From: Wenzhouxiangella sp. | GTDB taxonomy: Bacteria; Pseudomonadota; Gammaproteobacteria; Xanthomonadales; Wenzhouxiangellaceae | Direction: 5' to 3' | NCBI GenBank assembly: GCA_007127425.1 | Contig: SKZJ01000211.1 | Location: 1-5,039, forward strand | Length of the DNA: 5,039 nt | Part shown: piece after piece, positions 1 to 5,022 of the stretch | How positions within the stretch are numbered: the stretch's first letter is position 1 | Layout of the letters: each line of letters begins with the position of its first letter | Made by a program: the position numbers and the translations under genes | The notes under the pieces: generated by a model | Seen by the model: only the letters and a program-made list of their open reading frames with translations | Told to the model about the DNA's origin: nothing | The model's database searches: none

Positions 1-59
1 AGCTTGCCGGCGTTACCGCTGGCCAGCACCAGTTTTTCAAGGCCTGCCGCGCGCATCAT
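1..59 (-). CDS. rdgB: RdgB/HAM1-type non-canonical purine NTP pyrophosphatase, N-terminal fragment
   Basis: Only the first 19 codons plus two bases are in the window. The minus strand reads [20 protein letters not shown] (last residue from an incomplete CT codon), and [12 protein letters not shown] is the characteristic N-terminus of the RdgB/Ham1 family (E. coli has KVVLATGNVGKV). The SGN and K residues belong to the nucleotide-binding start of the fold. The family hydrolyses dITP, XTP and ITP to monophosphates, keeping deaminated purines out of DNA and RNA. Two adjacent ATG codons (57-59 and 54-56) could start it; an AGG lies 6 to 9 bases upstream on the minus strand. The start overlaps the 3' end of rph by 20 to 23 bases in another frame, which suggests translational coupling. 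The rph-rdgB neighbourhood is common in proteobacteria. The rest of the gene lies beyond base 1, so completeness cannot be judged. Confidence 0.85.
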   Translation of the reverse strand, partial: MMRAAGLEKLVLASGNAGK

Positions 60-759
60 CCTGGGCCTGGATCAGTTCGGAAACACCCTTTGCCGCCAGG
101 TCGAGCATGGCGTCGAGTTCGTCGCGACGGAAGGCATGACCCTCGGCCGTGCCCTGGATCTCGATGAAGCCGCCGCCGTCATTCATGACCACGTTGAGAT
201 CGGTGTCGGCGGCCGAGTCCTCGGCATAATCGAGGTCGAGCACGGCGTCGGCGCCGAGCATGCCCACGGATACGGCCGCGACGCGCCCGTGAATCGGGTT
301 GCGCTTGATCTTGCCGCTGTCGAACAGGCGGTCCATGGCATCGACCAGGGCGACGTAGGCGCCGGTGATCGAGGCGGTGCGCGTGCCGCCGTCGGCCTGG
401 AGCACGTCGCAGTCCAGCGTCACGGTGCGTTCGCCGAGCGCTTCCATGTCGATGACCGCGCGCAGGCTGCGGCCGATCAGACGCTGGATTTCCAGCGTGC
501 GCCCGCCCTGCTTGCCGCGCGTGGCCTCGCGCATATTGCGCGTTCCGGTCGAACGCGGCAGCATGCCGTACTCGGCCGTTACCCAACCCTGGCCCTTGCC
601 CCGAAGCCAGGGCGGCACACGGTCCTCGACGCTGGCGGTACACAGCACCCGCGTTTCGCCGCAGGAGATCAGCACCGAGCCTTCGGCATGCTTGGTGAAA
701 TGGCGGTCAATCTGCACCGGCCGCAGTTCGTCCGGGCGTCGGCCTGAGGGTCTTTGCAA
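37..759 (-). CDS. rph: Ribonuclease PH (tRNA 3'-processing phosphorolytic exoribonuclease)
   Basis: RNase PH removes nucleotides from the 3' ends of tRNA precursors, using phosphate to release nucleoside diphosphates; the family forms a hexameric ring in the cytoplasm. The protein is 240 residues, against 238 for full-length E. coli Rph, and matches the family throughout. Visible blocks are KHAEGSVL (23-30), [16 protein letters not shown] (56-71), RGKQGGRT (81-88, with the conserved Arg87), [19 protein letters not shown] (115-133, the phosphate-binding GGTRT region) and [13 protein letters not shown]. There is no sign of the frameshift known from E. coli K-12 rph. The start codon is TTG at 757-759. 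It is favoured because it places QRPSGR opposite the E. coli MRPAGR N-terminus and because an AAGGA motif lies about 8 bases upstream. The gene is divergent from yicC and overlaps rdgB downstream, probably as one transcript. Confidence 0.97.
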   Translation of the reverse strand: MQRPSGRRPDELRPVQIDRHFTKHAEGSVLISCGETRVLCTASVEDRVPPWLRGKGQGWVTAEYGMLPRSTGTRNMREATRGKQGGRTLEIQRLIGRSLRAVIDMEALGERTVTLDCDVLQADGGTRTASITGAYVALVDAMDRLFDSGKIKRNPIHGRVAAVSVGMLGADAVLDLDYAEDSAADTDLNVVMNDGGGFIEIQGTAEGHAFRRDELDAMLDLAAKGVSELIQAQDDARGRP

Positions 760-830
760 GGCGGATTTCCTTTCTCTTCGAAGGCTGGCAAGGGTACCAT
801 GTTGCCCTGTTCTCCGACCTCTGGAATGTC
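760..830. promoter_or_regulatory. Divergent rph/yicC intergenic region with a central inverted repeat
   Basis: These 71 bases lie between the two start codons and must contain, or lie close to, the promoters of both the rph-rdgB and the yicC-gmk units. I see no convincing -35/-10 pair for either direction; TACCAT at 795-800 is a weak -10 candidate for yicC without a good -35 partner. Near the middle is an inverted repeat, GGCAA (787-791) and TTGCC (802-806), separated by 10 bases that include the palindrome GGTACC. It could be a protein-binding site, but 5-bp arms can arise by chance. Upstream of yicC, a GGA at 823-825 sits 5 bases from the ATG and is the only candidate ribosome-binding site. 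Confidence 0.4.
767..772 (-). promoter_or_regulatory. Ribosome-binding site deciding the TTG start of rph
   Basis: Read on the minus strand, the bases before the rph TTG are AAAGGAAATCCGCC. The AAGGA core is a good anti-Shine-Dalgarno match at about 8 bases from TTG. No ATG or GTG in this frame lies near enough to the conserved N-terminus to compete, so this site supports the non-ATG start. Confidence 0.7.
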
Positions 831-1700
831 ATGATCAGGAGCATGACCGCCTACGCGCAGGCCACTGCGGCATCTGTCAACGGCCAGTTGACCTGGGAGC
901 TGCGCTCGGTCAACCAGCGCTATCTCGATGTCTCGGTGCGCCTGGCAGACGATTTCCGCGCGCTCGAACCCGAGTTGCGCCAGCGGCTCAAGGAGCGGCT
1001 CGGTCGCGGCAAGATCGAGGTCTCGCTCAGGTTCCAGGCCGACCCGGCCGCCGCCAGCGCCCGGCTGGAGGTCAACCACGACCTTGCCCGTGCCCTGGTC
1101 AATGCCCATGACGAGATCGCGGAATTGGCCGGCGGCAGTGCCGAACCCGACCTGGTGCATCTGCTCGACTGGCCTGGATTGATCTTGCAGGAGCGTCCAG
1201 ACATGGACGCCGACCGAGCGCAGGCCGTGGAGTTGCTTGGTCAGGCCATTGATGCGCTGGTCACCGCACGTGAGCAGGAAGGCGGGGCGATCGCCGAGAT
1301 GCTGGAGGCGCGCCTGGACGGCATTGATCGACAGGCCGCGGCCGTGCGCGAGCACCTGCCCGAGATTCGGGCCGCCCTGGAGAAGCGGTTCCGCGAGCGC
1401 CTGGCCGCCATCGAGGCGCCGGTCGAGCCGGGCCGTGTCGAGCAGGAAGTGGCGTTGCAACTCCAGAAGCTCGATGTCGATGAAGAGCTCGATCGGCTGG
1501 CTGCCCACGTCGCCGAAATACGGCGGGTGATGGCGCTGAGCGAACCGGTGGGCCGGCGGCTGGACTTCCTGATGCAGGAGCTCAACCGCGAGGCGAACAC
1601 GCTGGGATCGAAGGCGACGCTGGCCGAAATCGGCCAGGCGGCCGTCGAGCTGAAAGTGCTGATCGAGCAGATGCGCGAGCAGGTGCAGAATGTCGAATAG
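831..1700 (+). CDS. yicC: YicC/YloC family endoribonuclease
   Basis: The 289-residue product matches E. coli YicC (287 residues) over its length. The N-terminus MIRSMTAYA, the block WELRSVNQRYLDV and the GRGKIEVSLRF segment are the signature of the YicC-like N-terminal domain. The C-terminal DUF1732 domain runs from about residue 205 to the end, with DVDEELDRLAAH (215-226), EPVGRRLDFLMQELNREANT (238-257) and the terminal MREQVQNVE. Acidic and histidine residues in the DVDEELDRLAAH block are candidates for a metal site. Family members have been reported as RNA endonucleases; E. coli YicC is linked to small-RNA turnover. The exact substrate here is unknown. The middle (about 130-210) is rich in charged and Ala/Leu residues and probably forms long helices. 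The start at 831 fits the conserved MIRSMTAY exactly. The last 11 bases overlap gmk, suggesting a shared transcript and coupled translation. Confidence 0.95.
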   Translation: MIRSMTAYAQATAASVNGQLTWELRSVNQRYLDVSVRLADDFRALEPELRQRLKERLGRGKIEVSLRFQADPAAASARLEVNHDLARALVNAHDEIAELAGGSAEPDLVHLLDWPGLILQERPDMDADRAQAVELLGQAIDALVTAREQEGGAIAEMLEARLDGIDRQAAAVREHLPEIRAALEKRFRERLAAIEAPVEPGRVEQEVALQLQKLDVDEELDRLAAHVAEIRRVMALSEPVGRRLDFLMQELNREANTLGSKATLAEIGQAAVELKVLIEQMREQVQNVE

Positions 1701-2346
1701 TCCCCGGACCGCCGGTGACCTGTTCGTCATCGCCGCGGCCAGCGGTACCGGCAAGACCAGCCTGATCGCGGCCCTGCTCGAACGCTGCCCGCGGTTGGCC
1801 CTGTCCGTGTCCGACACCACTCGCCCGGCGCGCCGTGGCGAGATCGATGGGCAGCACTACCGTTTTATCGACGTCGACAGCTTTCGACGCGGGATTGCCG
1901 ACCGGCGCTATCTCGAGCATGCCGAGGTGTTCGGCAACTACTACGGCACCTCGCGTGACGAGGTCGAAAAGCACTGGGCCGAGGGCCGCGACGTGTTGCT
2001 CGAAATCGACGTGCAGGGTGCCGCCCAGGTGCGCCGGGCGCATGCCGATGTGTGCACGATTTTCATCCTGCCGCCGTCGATGGCGGCACTCGGAGAGCGC
2101 TTGCATGGCCGCGGCCTGGATGAACCCGAGGTCATCGCTCGCCGCCTCGACGAGGCCCGACGCGAGATCGGCGCCTGCGGCGATTTCGACTGGCTGGTGG
2201 TCAACGACGATTTCGAGCGAACCGTCGACGAACTGGTAGGCATCGTCAATGCCTGGCCACTGCGGCGCGCTCGTCAGTACTGGCGTGTCAAACAACTGTT
2301 GGATGAAGAGGCGAATCCGATTACAATAGACCCGGATCGTTCATGA
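1690..2346 (+). CDS. gmk: Guanylate kinase
   Basis: Gmk phosphorylates GMP to GDP with ATP, an essential cytoplasmic step in GTP synthesis and recycling. The protein has 218 residues, slightly longer than E. coli Gmk (207). The P-loop is AAASGTGKTS (15-24, Lys22 and Thr23). The GMP-binding region includes SDTTRPARRGEIDG (41-54, Arg45), EHAEVFGNYYGTS (76-88) and EIDVQGA (105-111). FILPPS and LHGRGLDEPEVIARR cover the next strand and the lid. The P-loop has Ala17 where most Gmk proteins have Pro (SAPSGAGKSS in E. coli); the catalytic Lys is kept. The ATG at 1690 lies within yicC with an AGG a few bases upstream. The last five codons (DPDRS) and the TGA lie within the left terminal repeat of the palindromic element that follows, so the original C-terminus may have been replaced. 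In many bacteria Gmk is inhibited by (p)ppGpp, which fits its position near spoT. Confidence 0.97.
   Translation: MSNSPRTAGDLFVIAAASGTGKTSLIAALLERCPRLALSVSDTTRPARRGEIDGQHYRFIDVDSFRRGIADRRYLEHAEVFGNYYGTSRDEVEKHWAEGRDVLLEIDVQGAAQVRRAHADVCTIFILPPSMAALGERLHGRGLDEPEVIARRLDEARREIGACGDFDWLVVNDDFERTVDELVGIVNAWPLRRARQYWRVKQLLDEEANPITIDPDRS
2299..2327 (+). promoter_or_regulatory. Putative sigma-70 promoter for rpoZ-spoT inside the 3' end of gmk
   Basis: TTGGAT at 2299-2304 and TACAAT at 2322-2327 are separated by 17 bases. The -10 matches the TATAAT consensus at 5 of 6 positions and stands out in a high-GC coding region; the -35 keeps TTG only (3 of 6). Transcription would start around 2333-2335, inside the left terminal repeat of the palindromic element, giving rpoZ a leader of about 240 bases. 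The site overlaps codons for the poorly conserved Gmk tail, so it is free to evolve. No transcript evidence is available. Confidence 0.4.
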
Positions 2347-2349
2347 CCC
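2331..2349 (+). repeat. Left terminal inverted repeat
   Basis: CCCGGATCGTTCATGACCC. Its reverse complement, GGGTCATGAACGATCCGGG, differs from the right repeat at only two positions. It contains the last codons and the TGA stop of gmk (2344-2346). Confidence 0.8.
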
Positions 2350-2490
2350 AGTCTACTGCGACGACCCCAGGCCCCGAATCTGCGGCCTTTCACTCGGTCG
2401 CAAGTCCTCAACGTAGCGACGGCTGCGCTTCCGGCTCGCTCGGTCGCGAAAGCCCACATCTCCGGAACCTGGCGCCGTCTCGCAACGTCC

Positions 2491-2509
2491 GGGTCATGAA
2501 TGAGCCGGG
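2491..2509 (-). repeat. Right terminal inverted repeat
   Basis: GGGTCATGAATGAGCCGGG on the plus strand, the inverted partner of 2331-2349. This end is also nearly palindromic by itself: from 2489 to 2508, CCGG, TCAT and ATGA, CCGG pair around a GA centre with one G-G mismatch, so it could act as a protein-binding half-site or a small cruciform. Confidence 0.8.
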
Positions 2510-2524
2510 TTGAGAGATTGATTT

Positions 2525-2542
2525 TCGGGCGCATCTGCCCGA
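2525..2542 (+). other. Small hairpin in the rpoZ leader
   Basis: TCGGGC (2525-2530) and GCCCGA (2537-2542) form a perfect 6-bp stem around the loop GCATCT; a G-T pair could close the loop further. It lies 33 bases before the rpoZ ATG and outside the larger palindrome. A run of four T precedes it on the plus strand and nothing T-rich follows it on either strand, so it does not look like an intrinsic terminator. A leader RNA structure is possible, with no direct support. Confidence 0.4.
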
Positions 2543-2557
2543 TGCTGACACGAATCC

Positions 2558-2563
2558 AGGAAG
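2558..2563 (+). promoter_or_regulatory. Candidate ribosome-binding site of rpoZ at unusually long spacing
   Basis: AGGAAG is the only purine-rich Shine-Dalgarno-like motif near the rpoZ start. It ends 12 bases before the ATG, longer than the usual 5 to 9. The ATG itself is secure from the conserved MARVTV N-terminus, so initiation may be weak. Confidence 0.5.
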
Positions 2564-2575
2564 AACCCAGATACC

Positions 2576-2848
2576 ATGGCACGAGTAACCGTAGAAGATT
2601 GTATCGAAGCCGTACCCAATCGCTTCGAACTGGTGATGTCCGCTGCCCAGCGGGCGCGCATGATTGCCAATGGCGCCGACCCGCTGGTCGATGAAGAGTC
2701 CGACAAGCCGACGGTGATCGCCCTGCGCGAAATCGCCGAAGGTGCGGTCAACGACGACAACATCGCCAACCTGCAGGCCGAGCTGGACGCGCGTCTCGCT
2801 GCCATGCAGGCCGAGATCCCGCCGCCGCCCGAAGACGACCTGGACTGA
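2576..2848 (+). CDS. rpoZ: DNA-directed RNA polymerase omega subunit
   Basis: The 90-residue protein closely matches E. coli omega (91 residues). [20 protein letters not shown] (1-20), AAQRARM (23-29) and [13 protein letters not shown] (44-56) are the conserved family blocks. The C-terminal tail, ending in a proline run and acidic residues (PPPPEDDLD), is variable in the family. Omega wraps the C-terminal part of beta-prime, helps assemble RNA polymerase and, in proteobacteria, contributes to the first ppGpp-binding site at the beta-prime/omega interface. The ATG at 2576 agrees with the conserved N-terminus. The gene is separated from gmk by 229 bases, mostly the palindromic element, and from spoT by 65 bases without a clear terminator, so rpoZ and spoT are probably co-transcribed as in many gammaproteobacteria. 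Confidence 0.97.
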   Translation: MARVTVEDCIEAVPNRFELVMSAAQRARMIANGADPLVDEESDKPTVIALREIAEGAVNDDNIANLQAELDARLAAMQAEIPPPPEDDLD

Positions 2849-2881
2849 TCGAGCCGGGACGGGAGGTTCCGGAAATCGATC

Positions 2882-2941
2882 ATGCGCCTGCCCCTCAGCC
2901 CACAAAAGCGACCATGCTCCCCGGCCCGGTCCGAGAGCTGA
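2882..2941 (+). other. 19-codon mini-ORF overlapping the spoT start
   Basis: An ATG at 2882 opens a 19-codon frame, MRLPLSPQKRPCSPARSES, ending at TGA 2939-2941, so it overlaps the first 28 bases of spoT in a different frame. A GGAA at 2871-2874 lies 7 bases before its ATG, a better ribosome-binding arrangement than anything before the spoT ATG. Further upstream GGGAGG (2861-2866) sits in the loop of a weak hairpin, CCGGGA (2854-2859) with TTCCGG (2867-2872). It could be a leader peptide affecting spoT initiation or just chance; the peptide resembles nothing I recognise. Confidence 0.2.
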
Positions 2942-5022
2942 GGGATCTGCTCAATACCTACCTCGAGCCGCAGCACGTGGCTGTGGTGCTGCGCGCCTAT
3001 GAAAAGGGTGCCGAGGCACACAATGGCCAGAAGCGCCGCTCCGGCGAGGACTACATCTTCCACCCCGTGGCGGTGGCGCGCATCCTCGCCGGCATGCGCA
3101 TGGATTTCCAGACCATCGCCGCGGCCATTCTCCACGACACCATCGAGGACACCCCGGTCGAGCATGCCGACCTGGTGCGCGACTTCGACGAGCAGGTCGC
3201 CAAGCTCGTCGAAGGGGTCACCAAGCTCGACAAGATGAAGTTCCGCACCCGCCAGGAGGCGGATGCCGAAAGCTTCCGCAAGCTGCTGCTGGCGATGAGC
3301 CGCGACCTCCGGGTCATCTTCATCAAGCTGGCTGATCGACTGCACAACATGCGTACCATCGAGGCGATGAGCCCCGGCTCACGCCGCCGTATTTCAGCCG
3401 AGACGCTGCAGATCTACGCGCCCATTGCCGGCCGGCTGGGCATGAACGAACTCAGGGAAGAGCTCGAGGAGCTGGGCTTTCGCCACCTCTATCCCAACCG
3501 CTACCGGGTCGTTCGTCGTCGGGTGAAAAAAAGTGCCGGCAACCGGGCGGAGATCATCGATTCGATTACCGAGGCCTTCAAGAAGCGCCTGAGCGAGGCC
3601 GGTATTCCGGCTCGCGTCGAGGGGCGCACCAAGGCGATCTACAGCATCTACTGCAAGATGCGCGACAAGTCGCTGTCGTTCGACGAGGTGATGGATCTCT
3701 ACGCGTTCCGTATCGTGACCCACTCCGAGCCGCATTGCTACCAGGCCCTCGGCGTGGTCCACTCGCTCTACAAGCCCAAGCCCGGCAGTTTCAAGGACTA
3801 CATTGCCCTGCCCAAGCCCAACGGCTACCAATCGCTGCATACGGTGCTCAACTCGCCGTTCGATGTTCCGGTCGAGATCCAGATCCGCACCGAGGAAATG
3901 GACCTGGTGGCCGAGAAGGGGGCGGCCGCGCACTGGCTTTACAAGGCCACGCCCGACGGTTCGACCGCGGTGCGCGCACGCGAGTGGCTGCTCAAGCTCG
4001 TCGAGACGCAGTCGCGCGCCGGTGACTCGGTGGAGTTTCTCGACGCGGCCAAGTCCGAGCTGTTCCCCGACGAGATCTTCGTGTTCACCCCGCGCGGCAA
4101 GATCATCGACCTCAAGGCCGATGCCACCGCGCTCGATTTCGCCTATGCCATCCATACCGATGTCGGCAACGAGGCCGTAGGTGCCGTTATCGAGAAGGAG
4201 AAACTGCCGCTCAACACGAAACTTGAGACCGGCCAGACCGTCGAGATCATCACCGAACCGGGATCGGTGCCTGAGCCGGAGTGGCTGGAATTCGTTGTGA
4301 CTTCCAAGGCGCGATCGTCGATCCGTGCGCACCTGAAGAATCTCGAACAGGCCGATTCTGTCGCCATTGGCGATCGCCTGCTCGACCAGGCGCTGGCCCG
4401 GCGCGGCACTTCACTGGAGCAGATTTCGCAGCGTCGCCTGACCCGTTACCTGAAGAAGCTCGGCCTGGATCGGCTCGAGGACTTGCTGATTCGCATCGCC
4501 CGAGGCGACATGCTCGCCGGCGTGGCGGCCCAGAAGCTGCTGCCGCTGACCCAGCGTCGGCAGAGCGAGGAGGCGGCCACCGAGGCCCTGACCATCGGCG
4601 GCACCGAGGGGAGCGCGATCGACTATGCCAATTGCTGCCACCCCGTGCCGGGCGACCCGATCATGGGCTACATGTCGCCGGGCAAGGGCATCGTCATTCA
4701 CCGTCAGCGCTGCCCCAACGTGCCGGAACTGAAGAAGAAGCACTCTGATCGCTGTCTCGACGTCAACTGGGCGCCGGTAATGCGTGGCCAGTTCTCGGTG
4801 CGGCTGAAGATCGTCACCGTCAACGGCCCCGGCGTGCTGGCTTCCGTGTCGGCCACGCTCAGTGAAGTCGGCGCCAACATCGAGCGCGTCGAGCAACCCT
4901 CGACGACCCGCGAAACCGCCATCCTGCACTTCACCCTGGCCGTCACCAACCGCGACCAGCTCGCCCGCATCATGCGTCGCCTCAAACGCAATCGGCATGT
5001 GTTGAAAGTGGCAAGAGAATAA
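2914..5022 (+). CDS. spoT: SpoT, bifunctional (p)ppGpp hydrolase/synthetase
   Basis: A long RelA/SpoT homologue of 702 residues, the same length as E. coli SpoT. Domains in order: HD hydrolase (about 20-200) with FHPVAV (His50), LHDTIEDTP (His74, Asp75, Glu78, Asp79) and LADRLHNMRT (Asp141, Asn145); synthetase (about 225-345) with GRTKAIYSIYCKM (Arg238, Lys240), MDLYAFRIV (Asp261), GYQSLHT (Tyr305) and VEIQIRT (Glu321); TGS (about 386-448); a helical region; a Cys-containing domain with NCCHP (Cys574, Cys575) and HRQRC (His596, Cys600); and a C-terminal ACT domain (about 625-702). The hydrolase looks fully active. The synthetase motif that is usually RxKD reads SFKD (292-295), and the loop before VEIQIRT is SPFD where E. 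coli has GPHG, so synthesis may be weak. The ATG at 2914 fits the family N-terminus within about two residues, but no ribosome-binding site is evident. It follows rpoZ by 65 bases. Confidence 0.97.
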   Translation: MLPGPVRELRDLLNTYLEPQHVAVVLRAYEKGAEAHNGQKRRSGEDYIFHPVAVARILAGMRMDFQTIAAAILHDTIEDTPVEHADLVRDFDEQVAKLVEGVTKLDKMKFRTRQEADAESFRKLLLAMSRDLRVIFIKLADRLHNMRTIEAMSPGSRRRISAETLQIYAPIAGRLGMNELREELEELGFRHLYPNRYRVVRRRVKKSAGNRAEIIDSITEAFKKRLSEAGIPARVEGRTKAIYSIYCKMRDKSLSFDEVMDLYAFRIVTHSEPHCYQALGVVHSLYKPKPGSFKDYIALPKPNGYQSLHTVLNSPFDVPVEIQIRTEEMDLVAEKGAAAHWLYKATPDGSTAVRAREWLLKLVETQSRAGDSVEFLDAAKSELFPDEIFVFTPRGKIIDLKADATALDFAYAIHTDVGNEAVGAVIEKEKLPLNTKLETGQTVEIITEPGSVPEPEWLEFVVTSKARSSIRAHLKNLEQADSVAIGDRLLDQALARRGTSLEQISQRRLTRYLKKLGLDRLEDLLIRIARGDMLAGVAAQKLLPLTQRRQSEEAATEALTIGGTEGSAIDYANCCHPVPGDPIMGYMSPGKGIVIHRQRCPNVPELKKKHSDRCLDVNWAPVMRGQFSVRLKIVTVNGPGVLASVSATLSEVGANIERVEQPSTTRETAILHFTLAVTNRDQLARIMRRLKRNRHVLKVARE

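Larger units (their letters stand above)
2330..2510. repeat. Long imperfect palindrome with terminal inverted repeats (MITE-like element)
   Basis: The whole gmk-rpoZ spacer core is one inverted repeat. The outer ends match at 17 of 19 positions (2331-2349 against 2491-2509), plus one flanking A/T pair. Inside, TGCGA (2357-2361) can pair with TCGCA (2480-2484), and 2367-2391 pairs with 2448-2472 at 18 of 25 positions without gaps, including CCAGG/CCTGG and CTTTC/GAAAG. The tip (2392-2447) is flanked by direct 9-bp copies of CTCGGTCGC (2393-2401, 2439-2447) and holds a small hairpin, AGCGACGG (2415-2422) with CCG (2431-2433) and TCGCT (2436-2440). No credible protein is encoded on either strand. 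There is no perfect target-site duplication, and no T-run directly after the stem, so it is not a standard terminator. A non-autonomous transposable element or a dispersed palindromic repeat is the best reading; copy number in the genome is unknown. Confidence 0.75.

Noticed and set aside
4..747. Long plus-strand open frame of 247 codons
   Set aside because: It is antisense to rph, which is firmly identified by its family motifs; long antisense frames are expected at this GC content.
826..834. ATG at 826 just upstream of yicC
   Set aside because: It reads ATG TCA TGA, a two-codon frame overlapping the real start; the conserved MIRSMTAY fixes the yicC start at 831.
669..1820. Minus-strand open frame of 383 codons
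   Set aside because: It lies antisense to all of yicC and crosses into rph and gmk; the sequence shows no recognisable domain and mirrors the real genes' codon structure.
2324..2516. Target-site duplication flanking the palindrome
   Set aside because: Flanks (AATAGA on the left, TTGAGA on the right) are only loosely similar; no exact duplication can be claimed.
2331..2545. Intrinsic terminator after gmk
   Set aside because: The large palindrome is not followed directly by a T-run; TTTT at 2522-2525 is 12 bases beyond the stem and itself precedes, not follows, the small hairpin.
2510..2546. Second promoter, TTGAGA or TTGATT after the right repeat
   Set aside because: The -35-like boxes are fair, but nothing resembling TATAAT occurs at 16 to 18 bases; GATGCT is too weak.
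2500..2694. Plus-strand frame of 64 codons overlapping rpoZ
   Set aside because: It starts in the right terminal repeat and overlaps the well-identified rpoZ in another frame; Arg/Ser-rich translation typical of an out-of-frame reading.
2274..2905. Minus-strand open frames (102 and 165 codons) crossing the gmk-rpoZ spacer
   Set aside because: They run through the palindromic repeat and into rpoZ antisense, with no domain or convincing start; they are probably repeat-derived spurious frames.
3394..4332. Minus-strand open frame of 312 codons within spoT
   Set aside because: Antisense shadow of the conserved SpoT synthetase and TGS coding sequence.
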